Assembly (NCBI GenBank): GCA_963578825.1
Contig: CAUZDW010000013.1
Coordinates: 34,242 to 98,241, forward strand
Direction: 5' to 3'
Length of the DNA: 64,000 nt
From: JAJDNS01 sp963578825
GTDB taxonomy: Bacteria; Acidobacteriota; Vicinamibacteria; Fen-336
Positions 42,987 to 51,884 of this stretch are shown piece after piece. How positions within the stretch are numbered: position 1 is the stretch's first letter; the number at the start of each line of letters is the position of its first letter. Position numbers and translations under genes: made by a program. The notes beneath the pieces were generated by a model that searched no databases, was not told where the DNA came from, and saw only the letters and a list, made by a program, of their open reading frames with translations.

Positions 42987-44738
42987 TCACCCTTGCGGCT
43001 TGTAGTGCAACACCATGTAGGCGCCCGAGGCCGCCAGGAGGAATCCCACGTAAAGCATCGGGCTGGGTGCCACCTTCGGGGGGTGCTCCCACATCGAGTA
43101 GAGGACGTTGACGATGGGCGCCCCGGCGAAGACGAGGGGCATGACCCAGAGAGGGTTGCCACCCGCCTTGAACGAGTAGACGACGCACAGGGCCCCCGCT
43201 GCCCCGAGGGCGCCGGCCACCAGCGCCATGGTCATCCCATGGCTCGTGAAGCCCTTGAGCTCGCCCTGGAAGGCGAGGGCGGCGAGCGGCACGACGACGC
43301 CGACCAGGAAGTAGGCGAGCCCCACGAACAGGAAAGCCCGAAGCGGATTGCCGAGAGCCACCTGCCCCTTGTGGATCATCGGGCCGTACAGCCCCCACGA
43401 AAGGAACGCGCCCACCACGAAGAAGATCCAGCTCATCTCGACTCCTTTCGTCGGCGGCGGAAGGGCCACCGCACCGGCAGCCGGCGCCGCGTCGAACCGC
43501 AGCAGGGCCAGCGTGTCCTTGTCCTTGACCAGCACCCCGTCGTTCATCACGACCGGGTGGGCCCACGTGGGGCTCTCGGCCACTGGCCAGGTCCGGATCG
43601 GGGAGAACGTGTCGCCCGTCTGCGGCGCCACGATGAGCTCCGACCCGGTCGTGAGCAAGAAGAGCGCCCCGCCCCCGGCCACGATCGCAGCGTTGTCTCC
43701 TTGTCGTCCGTCCGAAAGCCACAGCGTCTTGCCGGTGCTCGCATCCAGGCCAAAGAACTGCCCGCGTTTCTTGTGGGAGAACCCGAAGAGCCGCCCGTTC
43801 TCCAGCACCGGAGTGCTCATGTACGCGGCAACCGCGTCGTTCTCCCAGACAGGTTCGGTGGCCCAGCCGGCGGCGCTCTTCTTCAACTCGAGCGCCCGCA
43901 CCGGTTGGTCGAGCCCCGAATAGATGACGGTGTCGCCGCTGACGATGGGTGTGACCGCGTTCTGGACGTATGGCGTCGTGAAGGGGAGCTTCCAGAGGAG
44001 CGCTCCGTCGTCGGCGGAAACGCCCACCAGGAACGACTCGCTGAGGGTCACGACCTGCCGCGTGCCCCCAATCTCCGCCACCACCGGAGACGAGTACCCC
44101 GGCCCGTCGCCCGTCCACGCCCACGCGACCTCTCCGGTCGCCACGTCGAAAGCGGTGAGGGCTCCGTCACCGGGGCCCCCGACGTGAGCGATGACGCGGC
44201 CGTCGTCGATCACCGGCGACATCGCGGTCCCGAAGGTGGGCGACGTCCGGGAGAACCGGGAGGCGAACCGCTCCTGCCACAGGAGGCGGCCGTCGGCCGC
44301 GTCGAAGCACGAGAGGATCCCGCTGATTCCGAGGGTGCAGATCCGCCCCTCGTCCACCACCGGCGTTCCCTTTGGTCCTTTGCCGTGCCCGGCCGCCGCC
44401 GGGGTCATCTCGTAGGGCGCCGGGTACGACTGCCGCCACACTCGTTCTCCGGTGGCGAGCTCCAGGCTCTGAACGACCTCGTCCTCGCCCTCGCGCGAGA
44501 AGACGTAGACTCGGTCTCCCACCACCACAGGCGAGGAGTGGCCTTCACCGACGGTGACCTGCCACGCCGGCGTCAGGCGTTCGGGCCACGCCCTTCGCTC
44601 TTCGAGCCCGGGGCTCCGGCCGTCCCGTGTCGGGCCTCGCCACTGGGGCCAGTCGGCCGCAAAAGCGCCGGACGTCGACACCAGCATGAGCACCCCACAC
44701 GCAGCTTTCAAGATCGACCTCCTACTCCGAGACGGCAT
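42987..44738 (-). CDS. PQQ-like propeller fused to a DMT-like membrane domain
   Basis: This 583-residue protein has two parts. Residues 1-425 are a signal peptide plus PQQ-like propeller (DWPQWRGPTRDGRSPG at the first blade; AFDVATGEVAWAW and GLDASTGKTLWLSD in later blades). Residues 435-583 form about five membrane helices resembling a half-size drug/metabolite-transporter domain (SWIFFVVGAFLSWGLYGPM at its start). The joint is a short Pro-rich linker, and the membrane part begins with its own ATG and a perfect AAAGGAG site. It may thus also be made separately. The gene overlaps the permease gene by 17 bp and ends a five-gene operon. The propeller would lie in the periplasm. Confidence 0.83.
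   Translation of the reverse strand: MPSRSRRSILKAACGVLMLVSTSGAFAADWPQWRGPTRDGRSPGLEERRAWPERLTPAWQVTVGEGHSSPVVVGDRVYVFSREGEDEVVQSLELATGERVWRQSYPAPYEMTPAAAGHGKGPKGTPVVDEGRICTLGISGILSCFDAADGRLLWQERFASRFSRTSPTFGTAMSPVIDDGRVIAHVGGPGDGALTAFDVATGEVAWAWTGDGPGYSSPVVAEIGGTRQVVTLSESFLVGVSADDGALLWKLPFTTPYVQNAVTPIVSGDTVIYSGLDQPVRALELKKSAAGWATEPVWENDAVAAYMSTPVLENGRLFGFSHKKRGQFFGLDASTGKTLWLSDGRQGDNAAIVAGGGALFLLTTGSELIVAPQTGDTFSPIRTWPVAESPTWAHPVVMNDGVLVKDKDTLALLRFDAAPAAGAVALPPPTKGVEMSWIFFVVGAFLSWGLYGPMIHKGQVALGNPLRAFLFVGLAYFLVGVVVPLAALAFQGELKGFTSHGMTMALVAGALGAAGALCVVYSFKAGGNPLWVMPLVFAGAPIVNVLYSMWEHPPKVAPSPMLYVGFLLAASGAYMVLHYKPQG
43434..43448 (-). promoter_or_regulatory. Internal ribosome site for the membrane domain
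   Basis: On the minus strand AAAGGAG (43448-43442) is followed by five bases and an ATG (43436-43434) in frame with the propeller-membrane fusion gene, exactly where the membrane domain begins. Translation from here would give a 149-residue membrane protein on its own. Confidence 0.5.
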
Positions 44739-47700
44739 GCAGCGACTCTACCAGCGGGAGGCGACGGATGTAGGAGACCGCCAGCCACGACACCAGTGCT
44801 CCCGTGACCACGATCGCCACCAGGAGACTGGCGAGCAGCGCCAGCGGCACCGCTCCTCGCCGCTCCAGCAGCACCGGAGCGATGGCGACGAGCGCCGGCA
44901 CCGCCCCGGCCAGGAACCCGAGGCCGACGAGCACGACGTTCTCGGCCAGGACCATCCGGGTCATGTGCGCGCGACGGTAGCCCACGGCGCGCAGCAAAGC
45001 GAGCGCCCCCCGCTGTTCGAGCGCGTTGCGCATCAGCACGGCAGCCAGCCCCACGGTGCCGAGCAGCAGGCCCAGTGCCCCCAGCGCCTGAAAGGTGGCG
45101 ATGTAGGTGTTCTCCACACGGTGGAGATCCCGAAGGCGCTCCGCGGTCTCGGTCACGTCGAACCCGAAGTCCGACAGGTGAGACTCGAGGTCCTGGCTCA
45201 GGGCGGGAGCCCGCTCCGCGTCGACGTCGAAGAGGAAGAAGCGGTAGCCGGCCTCCCCGGGAAACGCCTGGAGGAAATGACGCTCGCTCGTGATGAGCTC
45301 TCCCTGAAGAAGTCCGGGCGCCAGCGTGCCCACGAAACGCACGCGGACACCGGTCTCGCCCAGGGACATAACATCTCCCAGTGACTGGTGCAGGACGTAG
45401 GTCAGGGCGCTCGCGTCGACGATGACGGGGATGGCTCCCTCGGAATCAACCTCCCGCTCGAGCAGCCGCCAGGGGTTGTCGTGTTCCTCGGGGGACTCCG
45501 CCAGCGACGCTGCGAACGAGAAGCGCCTTTCCTCGATGAAGGACGGCGAAGCGGCGATCACCGTCGGCACGCGCGGCTGGTAGAGGTTGAGGCAGCTCGC
45601 ATCTTCGCCGACTCGTGCGCGGAACCGACCGACGTCAATGCCTTCGAGAGCGACTCCCTCGAGGGCGAGAGCGGCGCGGCCTTCGGCGCTCGTCAGGTCG
45701 TGGTGCAGAGGGGCGACAGACCAGGCCTGGAGACGATATCCCCCGCTTTCGCCGTCGCGGGCTTCGATGTCCGCGCCCTCGCGTCGAAAGGATCCCACGG
45801 CGACGATCACGAAGGTCGCGGAGGCGACGAGGGCGATGCACAGGACGCTCCGACCCGGGCGGAACGAGACACCGCGCAGGCCCAGTCCGAGCACGCTCGT
45901 CACCGCGGCCGCCGCGCTCGGGCGTCCGGCGACGAGCCGTCCCGCGTAGAGCAGGGCCGCGGCCAGGAGCAGGCCACCGGCGCCGAAGAACCCGGCCGTC
46001 TGGGGCACCGCCCCGGCCCCCGACGCCGCGACCAGGAGGAGGGCCACCAGTGTGAGTCCTGCGGGCAGGAGCTTTCGCCGGCGTCGCGCCGGCGTCGGCT
46101 TGACCCAGGGCTCGAGGGTTCCCGCCAGAAGCATGCGCGGGGGGAGTCGCTGCACGCTCCGCAGCGTCCAGACGACGCTCAGGAGTGCGGCGAGCCCGGC
46201 GCCGACCGCGCCGAGAAGCGGCGAGGCCACCCCGAGATGGAGATCGAGATCCCGCGTTCCCAGGCCCTCGGCCCAGAGAGACCGCAGGCCCCACAGCACC
46301 AGGGCGGCGTAGCCCGCTGCGGCGAACGCCCCGATCAACCCTCCCAGCCCAGAGAGTAGAGCCCCCTCCGCCAGGAACAGGCGGCGCACTCGCGAGGACG
46401 GATATCCGAGGGCCCCGAGGAGGCCCAGCTCGCGTAGCCGCCCCTCCAGGCCCAGGCGAAAGAAGAGGCCGGCCAGCAGCAGCGCCGCGACGACCAGGAA
46501 GAAGCTGAAGTAGGCGAAGTACTCGCCGAAGTCGATCGAGCCGCGAGCTGCCGCGAGGGCCGCCTGCCGCACCGGCACCACCGCGAATCCGGGCGGAGCC
46601 CCGCGCCGTCCCAGCTCGGCGAGGAGCGCCGCCGCAAAAAGGCCCCGCGTCTCTCCGAGGTCCGCCGCGGTCTCCGGCACGAGCCGCATCCCGGTGAGCC
46701 CGCCCAGGCGGTGACCCCAGAGGCGCTGGCCCACGGCCAGGGGCACGAAGGCCTTGGGCGTGGCGCGGTGGTCGTCCCAATAGTCCTCGTCCTTCTGCCG
46801 GATGCGGTCGAGGTCGACCGGAAAGGGCGGGTCCCAGTCGGCTAGCCGTAGCGACTCCGTGATGCCGGGATACTCCGGCACGAGGTCCGGGTCCGCGGCA
46901 CGGCCTTCGAGGGGGGTGACCGCAGCGAGGGAGAACGGGGTGCTCCCGGTCTCCATTCGGCCGTCCTCGTGCCAGAGGAAATATTCGAGCGTGACACGGG
47001 AGCCCGGCACAGCCCCAAGGTCCATGGCCACCCACTCGTTGAGCACGATCGGAGGAGGCTCGCCGTCAGCCGATGTCACCTCCACGCCGGCCACCGCCTC
47101 CAGGCTGGCGGGGTCGAGCGCGGCAACCAGCGAGTAGGGCACCTCTCGCTCGCCCACGCGTATCGTGTTGGCCAGGTACACGAACACCTCGCCGACCCGG
47201 AGTCCCAGGTTCTTCGCCGCCGTGGTCGCCGCCTTCTGCAGCGATCCGTCCACGAGCGCGCTCGTCGTGTCGAGCTGCACGGCCCCCGCCTGGGGCACGC
47301 CGCGAACTCGCACGCCCAGATCCTCGAGGGCTATGGCCTCGCCGAGAGCCGTCTCGAGGGCGTCGACAGAGGCCTCCCGAGTCTTCGCCGAGACCAGGAG
47401 CACGTTGGCGCGATCCTCGAGACCCAGAGCCCGCTCCAGCGTTCGGAGCGGCACGAACACGGCCCGCACACGGCCCGCACGGGGCCGCAACAAAAACTCC
47501 CCGAGGTCGCCGGGGGACAGGACCCCCGTCACGGTGACCCGCAGCGCCCGGGCGGCCTCGTCGCGTCTGCCGAAGAGCGAGCTCCCCGGGATCTCCGAGG
47601 CGGCGTCGAACCGCACGAGGACCGCTTCGTCCGTCTCGGCCCCGAGCTCGGCCGCCAATGCCTCGCTCAGGAGGGCGTCGCGTCTGCCAAGCTCCGGCAC

Positions 47701-48078
47701 GGGCCGATCGTGAAAGTTCCAGAAGCGCTCGTCGACGCCGTACACCTGCACGTCGCCGGCTCGCCTCTGGCTCGTCGCGTGGGTGGCCACGCCGCGCACC
47801 GCCACGATGGGACACGCCGCGTCGAAGCCTTCCGAGAACGACGGGAGGCTCGCGAGCTCCGCCGCAAGGTCAGCGCGGAAGAAGCCCGTCGACTCCACGG
47901 TGTGGGTGGTGCGCCCCAGTCGCTCGAGGGCCGTCGCGGCCAGGCTCCCGCGGACCGAATCGCCCACGACGAGTGAGCCTCCCAGCACGGCCGCCGCGGC
48001 CGCCACCCCGAGAACGACCGCGACGTTGGAGCGCCAGTAGTGGAGGAGACTGCGGACGAGGAGCGTCTGGGCTCGCAT
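44722..48078 (-). CDS. ABC transporter permease, FtsX type
   Basis: This 1,118-residue permease is of the FtsX/MacB-LolE superfamily, with an extracytoplasmic domain after the first helix (LHYWRSNVAVVLGVAAAAAV, about residues 12-32), a block of three helices at about 490-650, a pair near 705-760, another helix near 800, and a final trio at about 985-1090. The ELGLLGALGYPSSRVRRLFL and ALALLRAVGYRRAHMTRMVL segments are the two coupling-helix-like repeats, so the protein is a fused two-FtsX-domain permease. Its ATG overlaps the ATPase stop (ATGA). Such systems move lipoproteins or extrude hydrophobic compounds, and no periplasmic adaptor gene is adjacent. Confidence 0.87.
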   Translation of the reverse strand: MRAQTLLVRSLLHYWRSNVAVVLGVAAAAAVLGGSLVVGDSVRGSLAATALERLGRTTHTVESTGFFRADLAAELASLPSFSEGFDAACPIVAVRGVATHATSQRRAGDVQVYGVDERFWNFHDRPVPELGRRDALLSEALAAELGAETDEAVLVRFDAASEIPGSSLFGRRDEAARALRVTVTGVLSPGDLGEFLLRPRAGRVRAVFVPLRTLERALGLEDRANVLLVSAKTREASVDALETALGEAIALEDLGVRVRGVPQAGAVQLDTTSALVDGSLQKAATTAAKNLGLRVGEVFVYLANTIRVGEREVPYSLVAALDPASLEAVAGVEVTSADGEPPPIVLNEWVAMDLGAVPGSRVTLEYFLWHEDGRMETGSTPFSLAAVTPLEGRAADPDLVPEYPGITESLRLADWDPPFPVDLDRIRQKDEDYWDDHRATPKAFVPLAVGQRLWGHRLGGLTGMRLVPETAADLGETRGLFAAALLAELGRRGAPPGFAVVPVRQAALAAARGSIDFGEYFAYFSFFLVVAALLLAGLFFRLGLEGRLRELGLLGALGYPSSRVRRLFLAEGALLSGLGGLIGAFAAAGYAALVLWGLRSLWAEGLGTRDLDLHLGVASPLLGAVGAGLAALLSVVWTLRSVQRLPPRMLLAGTLEPWVKPTPARRRRKLLPAGLTLVALLLVAASGAGAVPQTAGFFGAGGLLLAAALLYAGRLVAGRPSAAAAVTSVLGLGLRGVSFRPGRSVLCIALVASATFVIVAVGSFRREGADIEARDGESGGYRLQAWSVAPLHHDLTSAEGRAALALEGVALEGIDVGRFRARVGEDASCLNLYQPRVPTVIAASPSFIEERRFSFAASLAESPEEHDNPWRLLEREVDSEGAIPVIVDASALTYVLHQSLGDVMSLGETGVRVRFVGTLAPGLLQGELITSERHFLQAFPGEAGYRFFLFDVDAERAPALSQDLESHLSDFGFDVTETAERLRDLHRVENTYIATFQALGALGLLLGTVGLAAVLMRNALEQRGALALLRAVGYRRAHMTRMVLAENVVLVGLGFLAGAVPALVAIAPVLLERRGAVPLALLASLLVAIVVTGALVSWLAVSYIRRLPLVESLHAVSE

Positions 48079-48743
48079 CACGTCGCCTCGAGTCGGCCGT
48101 CGGTCAGGCGTCGGCGATCCTCGAAGCGCTCGGAGAGGGTGGCGCTGTGCGTGACCACGATGAGGATGGCCTGCTCGCGGGTGTAGAGCTCGAACAGGAG
48201 GTCGGCCACGGCCCCTGCCGAGGCGGCGTCGAGATTGCCGGTGGGCTCGTCGCACAGCAGCAGCCGCGGTTTCAGGACGAGGGCGCGGGCCAGGGCCACG
48301 CGTTGCCTCTCTCCGCCCGAGAGCTCCGCCGGCCGATGGGCCAGCCGTTCGTCGAGACCCACGCGGTCGAGCAGCTCTCGTGCCCGCGTCTGGGTGTCGC
48401 CGGCGTCGTTCGCGACGAGGGTCGGGGTCAGCACGTTCTCCAGGACGGAGCACTGCGGAAGCAGGAAGTGATCCTGGAAGACGAAGCCCACCTCGCGGTT
48501 GCGGAAGGCGGCAAGCTCAGGCTCGGAGAGCTGAAAGGGATCCCGACCGCCGAGGGTCACGGTGCCGGCCGTCGGGGGGTCGAGCGTGCCCAGGATGTGC
48601 AAGAGCGTGCTCTTGCCGCTCCCCGAGGGGCCCATGATGCACAGCGCCTCGCCCGCGTCCTTCATGAAGGAGACGTCGCTCAGGATCGGCAGCAGCCCCC
48701 CTGGCGTCTCGTAGTGCTTCGACAGGGCATCGACCTTCAACAT
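48078..48743 (-). CDS. ABC transporter ATP-binding protein (LolD/MacB-like)
   Basis: This 221-residue ATPase has a Walker A motif GPSGSGKST near residue 40, a signature LSGGERQRVALARAL and a Walker B LLLCDEPTGNLD, with the switch histidine in VVTHS. It is the right size for the LolD/MacB/FtsE group that pairs with FtsX-type permeases. It overlaps the glycosyltransferase gene by 7 bp and the permease gene by one base (ATGA), so stoichiometric synthesis is likely. Confidence 0.92.
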   Translation of the reverse strand: MLKVDALSKHYETPGGLLPILSDVSFMKDAGEALCIMGPSGSGKSTLLHILGTLDPPTAGTVTLGGRDPFQLSEPELAAFRNREVGFVFQDHFLLPQCSVLENVLTPTLVANDAGDTQTRARELLDRVGLDERLAHRPAELSGGERQRVALARALVLKPRLLLCDEPTGNLDAASAGAVADLLFELYTREQAILIVVTHSATLSERFEDRRRLTDGRLEAT

Positions 48744-50050
48744 GGGGCGTCGGCCTTTGACATCTCGCCGGTGATTGCGCGGTAGACCTCGAGGGCCCGG
48801 TCGGCGGTGCGGGCGATCGAGTGATGGCGGCGCACGCCCTCGGCGCCACGGAGACCGAGCTGTCGTGTCCCTTCGCGGTCCGCGGCCAGGCCGAGGAGAC
48901 GTTGGGCCAGCTCGCCGGTGTCGTTGGGCTCGAAGAGAAGGCCGCCACCCGTGCGCCCGAGGAGCTCCGGGAACGCTCCGTGCCGCGGCTGGACGCAAGG
49001 CACGCCGTTGGCCAGCGCCTCGAGCACGTAGAGTCCTTTCGGCTCCGCGTACGGGCTGGGCACCGAGAGCACGTCGAGGCTCCGAAGAAACGCGATCTTG
49101 TCCTTGCGGTCCAGGGTGCCGTGGTATCGGAACTCCGCCTCGAGCCCCCACTCCCGCATCTGCCGCCGCGTTTTCTCGAGATAGGCGCGATGCTCGGGGG
49201 CGAGGTAGCCGGCCACCTCGAGGCGCGCCTCACCGAGGCCTCGCTCCAGACGCAGGATGCGGTACGTCTCCGCGAGCTGGTGAAGGCCTTTCTCCGGGGC
49301 CACTCGCGCGAGGTACCCGATCGTGAACGGCCCCCCTCGCTCGGCCTCTTCCGGGCCGTGCCCTTCGAGGTTGATGCCGATCGGCACCCGGTGGACGGTC
49401 CCACGGTCGATACCGAGAAGGGACGTCATATGGTCCGCATAGTAGTCGCTCGCCGCAAGGAAGCCGTCCACCTCGGCCGCGTGCCGGTGGATCAGCTCCT
49501 TCGCTTGCGAGCGGTGAGGCTCGTCGAGGCTCTCGATGAAGAGGTCCTCACCCTGGAACGCGCAGAGCACGGGCCGCTTCAACGCGCGGCGCAACGCAGG
49601 AGCCAGGCTGATCAGCAGCGAGTTGGGAAGGATGGCCAGATCGAAAGGCGGCAGATGGTCGAGATAGCCGAGGAGCTTGCCGAACTCCTTGGCCTGATTC
49701 CCCGCCTCGCCTTTCAAGGTGGAGACGGTGAGCTCGCCGAGGGCGTGGGGATCCACCGAGACTCCGCGTCCGGTCGCCGCCCGGATCACCGGGGCCGCGT
49801 CCCACAGCCGGTCGAGGAAGGCCGGGGTCTTGCGAAAGAGGGGGACGTGCTGCTCGAGGTACACGCTGATCCCGCCAAAGAACACGTGCCCGTCCGAGAC
49901 GTTGTCCTCGTCCGTGCGCGTGGGCGTGTAGACCGGCAGCAACAGGACGTCGTGATCCCGGGCCAGAAGCTCGCTCGCCAGGGCGTTGTCGAGGAGGCAG
50001 CTTCCGCAGTACATGCCTCCCGCGCCCGCCGTGATCTGCAGAATCCGCAT
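48737..50050 (-). CDS. Glycosyltransferase family 4
   Basis: This 437-residue GT-B fold glycosyltransferase is predicted to use a nucleotide sugar in the cytoplasm. The N-terminal domain starts with MRILQITAGAGGMYCGSCLL. The C-terminal GT4 domain has IGYLARVAPEKGLHQL and the donor-site E-x7-E pair in SPYAEPKGLYVLEALANGVP. It lies 8 bp after the membrane-anchored propeller gene and overlaps the ATPase gene, which suggests that the ABC system and the transferase act on the same glycoconjugate. Acceptor unknown. Confidence 0.88.
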   Translation of the reverse strand: MRILQITAGAGGMYCGSCLLDNALASELLARDHDVLLLPVYTPTRTDEDNVSDGHVFFGGISVYLEQHVPLFRKTPAFLDRLWDAAPVIRAATGRGVSVDPHALGELTVSTLKGEAGNQAKEFGKLLGYLDHLPPFDLAILPNSLLISLAPALRRALKRPVLCAFQGEDLFIESLDEPHRSQAKELIHRHAAEVDGFLAASDYYADHMTSLLGIDRGTVHRVPIGINLEGHGPEEAERGGPFTIGYLARVAPEKGLHQLAETYRILRLERGLGEARLEVAGYLAPEHRAYLEKTRRQMREWGLEAEFRYHGTLDRKDKIAFLRSLDVLSVPSPYAEPKGLYVLEALANGVPCVQPRHGAFPELLGRTGGGLLFEPNDTGELAQRLLGLAADREGTRQLGLRGAEGVRRHHSIARTADRALEVYRAITGEMSKADAPC

Positions 50051-50058
50051 GGCTGGAG

Positions 50059-51732
50059 CTATGCGCCGGACTCGGTGGGCAGGCGATAGCAGGCTGCCTC
50101 GATGTCGCTCCGGACGATCAGGAGGTCGCCCGCCAGCGCGGGCGTGGCCCACGCCTTGCCCTCTATCGCCGGGAAGCGCGCGATCTCGGTGAGCTCCTCG
50201 GGGTTGGGATCGATCAGCACCACCTCGCCGTCCTCGGTCTGCACGAGCAGGACGTCGTCCACGAGCAAGACTTGGCCGTGCCCATAGCGCCCGCGCTTCC
50301 AGCGCCGTTCGCCGGTCTCCGGATCGAGGCAGACCATGACGCCCTCGTCGAGGCCGTAGAGGAAGCCGCCGTGCTCGACGACCTGTGTGAACTTGGCCTT
50401 GAGCCGTCGAGAGCGCCACAGGACGTCGGCTCGCAACGAGCCGCCGGATCCGCGGACGATGCGGACCATCCGGCTGCCGATTCCGTAGCCCATCGAGGCG
50501 AAGACGTGGTCGTCTCCGAGGATCACCGGCTGGGCCACTTTTTCGTCCCGATCCGGCCACGGGTCCTGCCAGAGGACCTCGCCGGTCGCGGGGTCGTGCC
50601 CGGTCAGGCCGCCGTGGTTGAACACGACGATCTGTCGCACCCCGGCCAGCGTTGCCACGATGGGTGAGCTGTAGCCGGCCCCGTCGTCCCCGCCGGACCA
50701 GCGGAGCTCACCGGTCTCGGCGTCGTAGGCGACGAGAGAGCGGCCGCCTGGGCCGCCGGCAACCACGATGACGCTTCCGTCCACCACGAGAGGCGAGGCG
50801 GCCACGCCGTGATCCGGCGACCGACCGCTGTTCTCCAGTACGACGTTCTTCTTGAAGAGCAGCCGGCCCGTCTGAAGATCCAGCACGCTCAGCACACCGC
50901 GCACACCGAAGGCATAGACCCGGCCTCCGTCGAGAGTGGGCGTGGCCCGCGGACCGTTTCCCGTCATCACGTCCTCGTAGCCCGGGCCTCCCTTGTGGCT
51001 CCACTCGAGTCGGCCCGTGTCGAGATCATAGGCGACGACGTGCTCTCGACCGTCGCGCTGCTCTTGCGTCACCGCCAGGCCATTCGAAACGACGAAGCCC
51101 GACCATCCGGTGCCCATGGAGTGACGCCAGACCTCGACGGGGGGCCTCTCGTCCCAGCCGCTTACGAGGTGCCGGTCCGTCAGCCTCGCGTTGCGGTTCG
51201 GTCCCAGGAACTGGGGGAAGCCGCGGGAGTCGACGGGCACCGAGCCTTCGAGCTCCGGCTTGACCTCGTCAGCCTCGGTCGGGGAGGGAGATGGCTCCAC
51301 TCCGCCCTCGGTTTCGGCGCGAACCGCCTCCTCCACGTCGACCGGTGGTGCAGGCGTGGGCTCGGCCAGCGGCGGCGGGCTCGGCAGGATCTCCGGAGGA
51401 GCGGGGGTGGGTGAGGTGCGCCATGCAACCTGTGGGACGAGATCACCTGAGACGCCACGCATCTCGAGGAAGCGGCCGGCCGCCCATCCCAGTGCCACCA
51501 CACCGGCCAGCACCGCCAGGCGCCAGTACCAAGGCGCCCGCGAAAGGAGCAGCCACCACACGAGCAGGAGGATCAGCGTACACGCGGTGGCGATGATGCT
51601 CACGGTGACCCTGCTCATGGGCAGAGGGAGGTCGGGGGAAGCCCAGGCCCAGACGAAAAACCCGGCCGAGAGCACCAGGATCAGGTAGGCCGGCCACAAT
51701 CGCAGTCCACTGCGCGTCTTTTTGGAAGACAC
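50059..51732 (-). CDS. Membrane-anchored PQQ-like beta-propeller protein
   Basis: This 557-residue protein has three N-terminal membrane helices (about residues 12-31, 42-64 and 70-88), a Pro/Glu-rich linker (about 105-165, with repeated PTPAPP motifs) and a C-terminal PQQ-like propeller that begins GFPQFLGPNRNARL. Blades include AYDLDTGRLEWSHKG, VLDLQTGRLLFKKN and CLDPETGERRWKRG. The three-helix anchor resembles that of membrane-bound glucose dehydrogenase-like quinoproteins, but the PQQ-binding catalytic residues are not evident. It is the first gene of the operon that ends with the propeller-membrane fusion. Confidence 0.84.
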   Translation of the reverse strand: MSSKKTRSGLRLWPAYLILVLSAGFFVWAWASPDLPLPMSRVTVSIIATACTLILLLVWWLLLSRAPWYWRLAVLAGVVALGWAAGRFLEMRGVSGDLVPQVAWRTSPTPAPPEILPSPPPLAEPTPAPPVDVEEAVRAETEGGVEPSPSPTEADEVKPELEGSVPVDSRGFPQFLGPNRNARLTDRHLVSGWDERPPVEVWRHSMGTGWSGFVVSNGLAVTQEQRDGREHVVAYDLDTGRLEWSHKGGPGYEDVMTGNGPRATPTLDGGRVYAFGVRGVLSVLDLQTGRLLFKKNVVLENSGRSPDHGVAASPLVVDGSVIVVAGGPGGRSLVAYDAETGELRWSGGDDGAGYSSPIVATLAGVRQIVVFNHGGLTGHDPATGEVLWQDPWPDRDEKVAQPVILGDDHVFASMGYGIGSRMVRIVRGSGGSLRADVLWRSRRLKAKFTQVVEHGGFLYGLDEGVMVCLDPETGERRWKRGRYGHGQVLLVDDVLLVQTEDGEVVLIDPNPEELTEIARFPAIEGKAWATPALAGDLLIVRSDIEAACYRLPTESGA

Positions 51733-51884
51733 CGGATGACCTCCTTGCGCTCAGGCGGTCTCGAAGATGGAGACCTTTCCCTCCTGCTCTCTGGTCGACC
51801 GACTCCCAAGTTTATATGCCTCGGTGCCGGCCACGTCTCGAGTTACCCTTTTTGACATGTCTCCCGTCTACGATATCGCCGACC

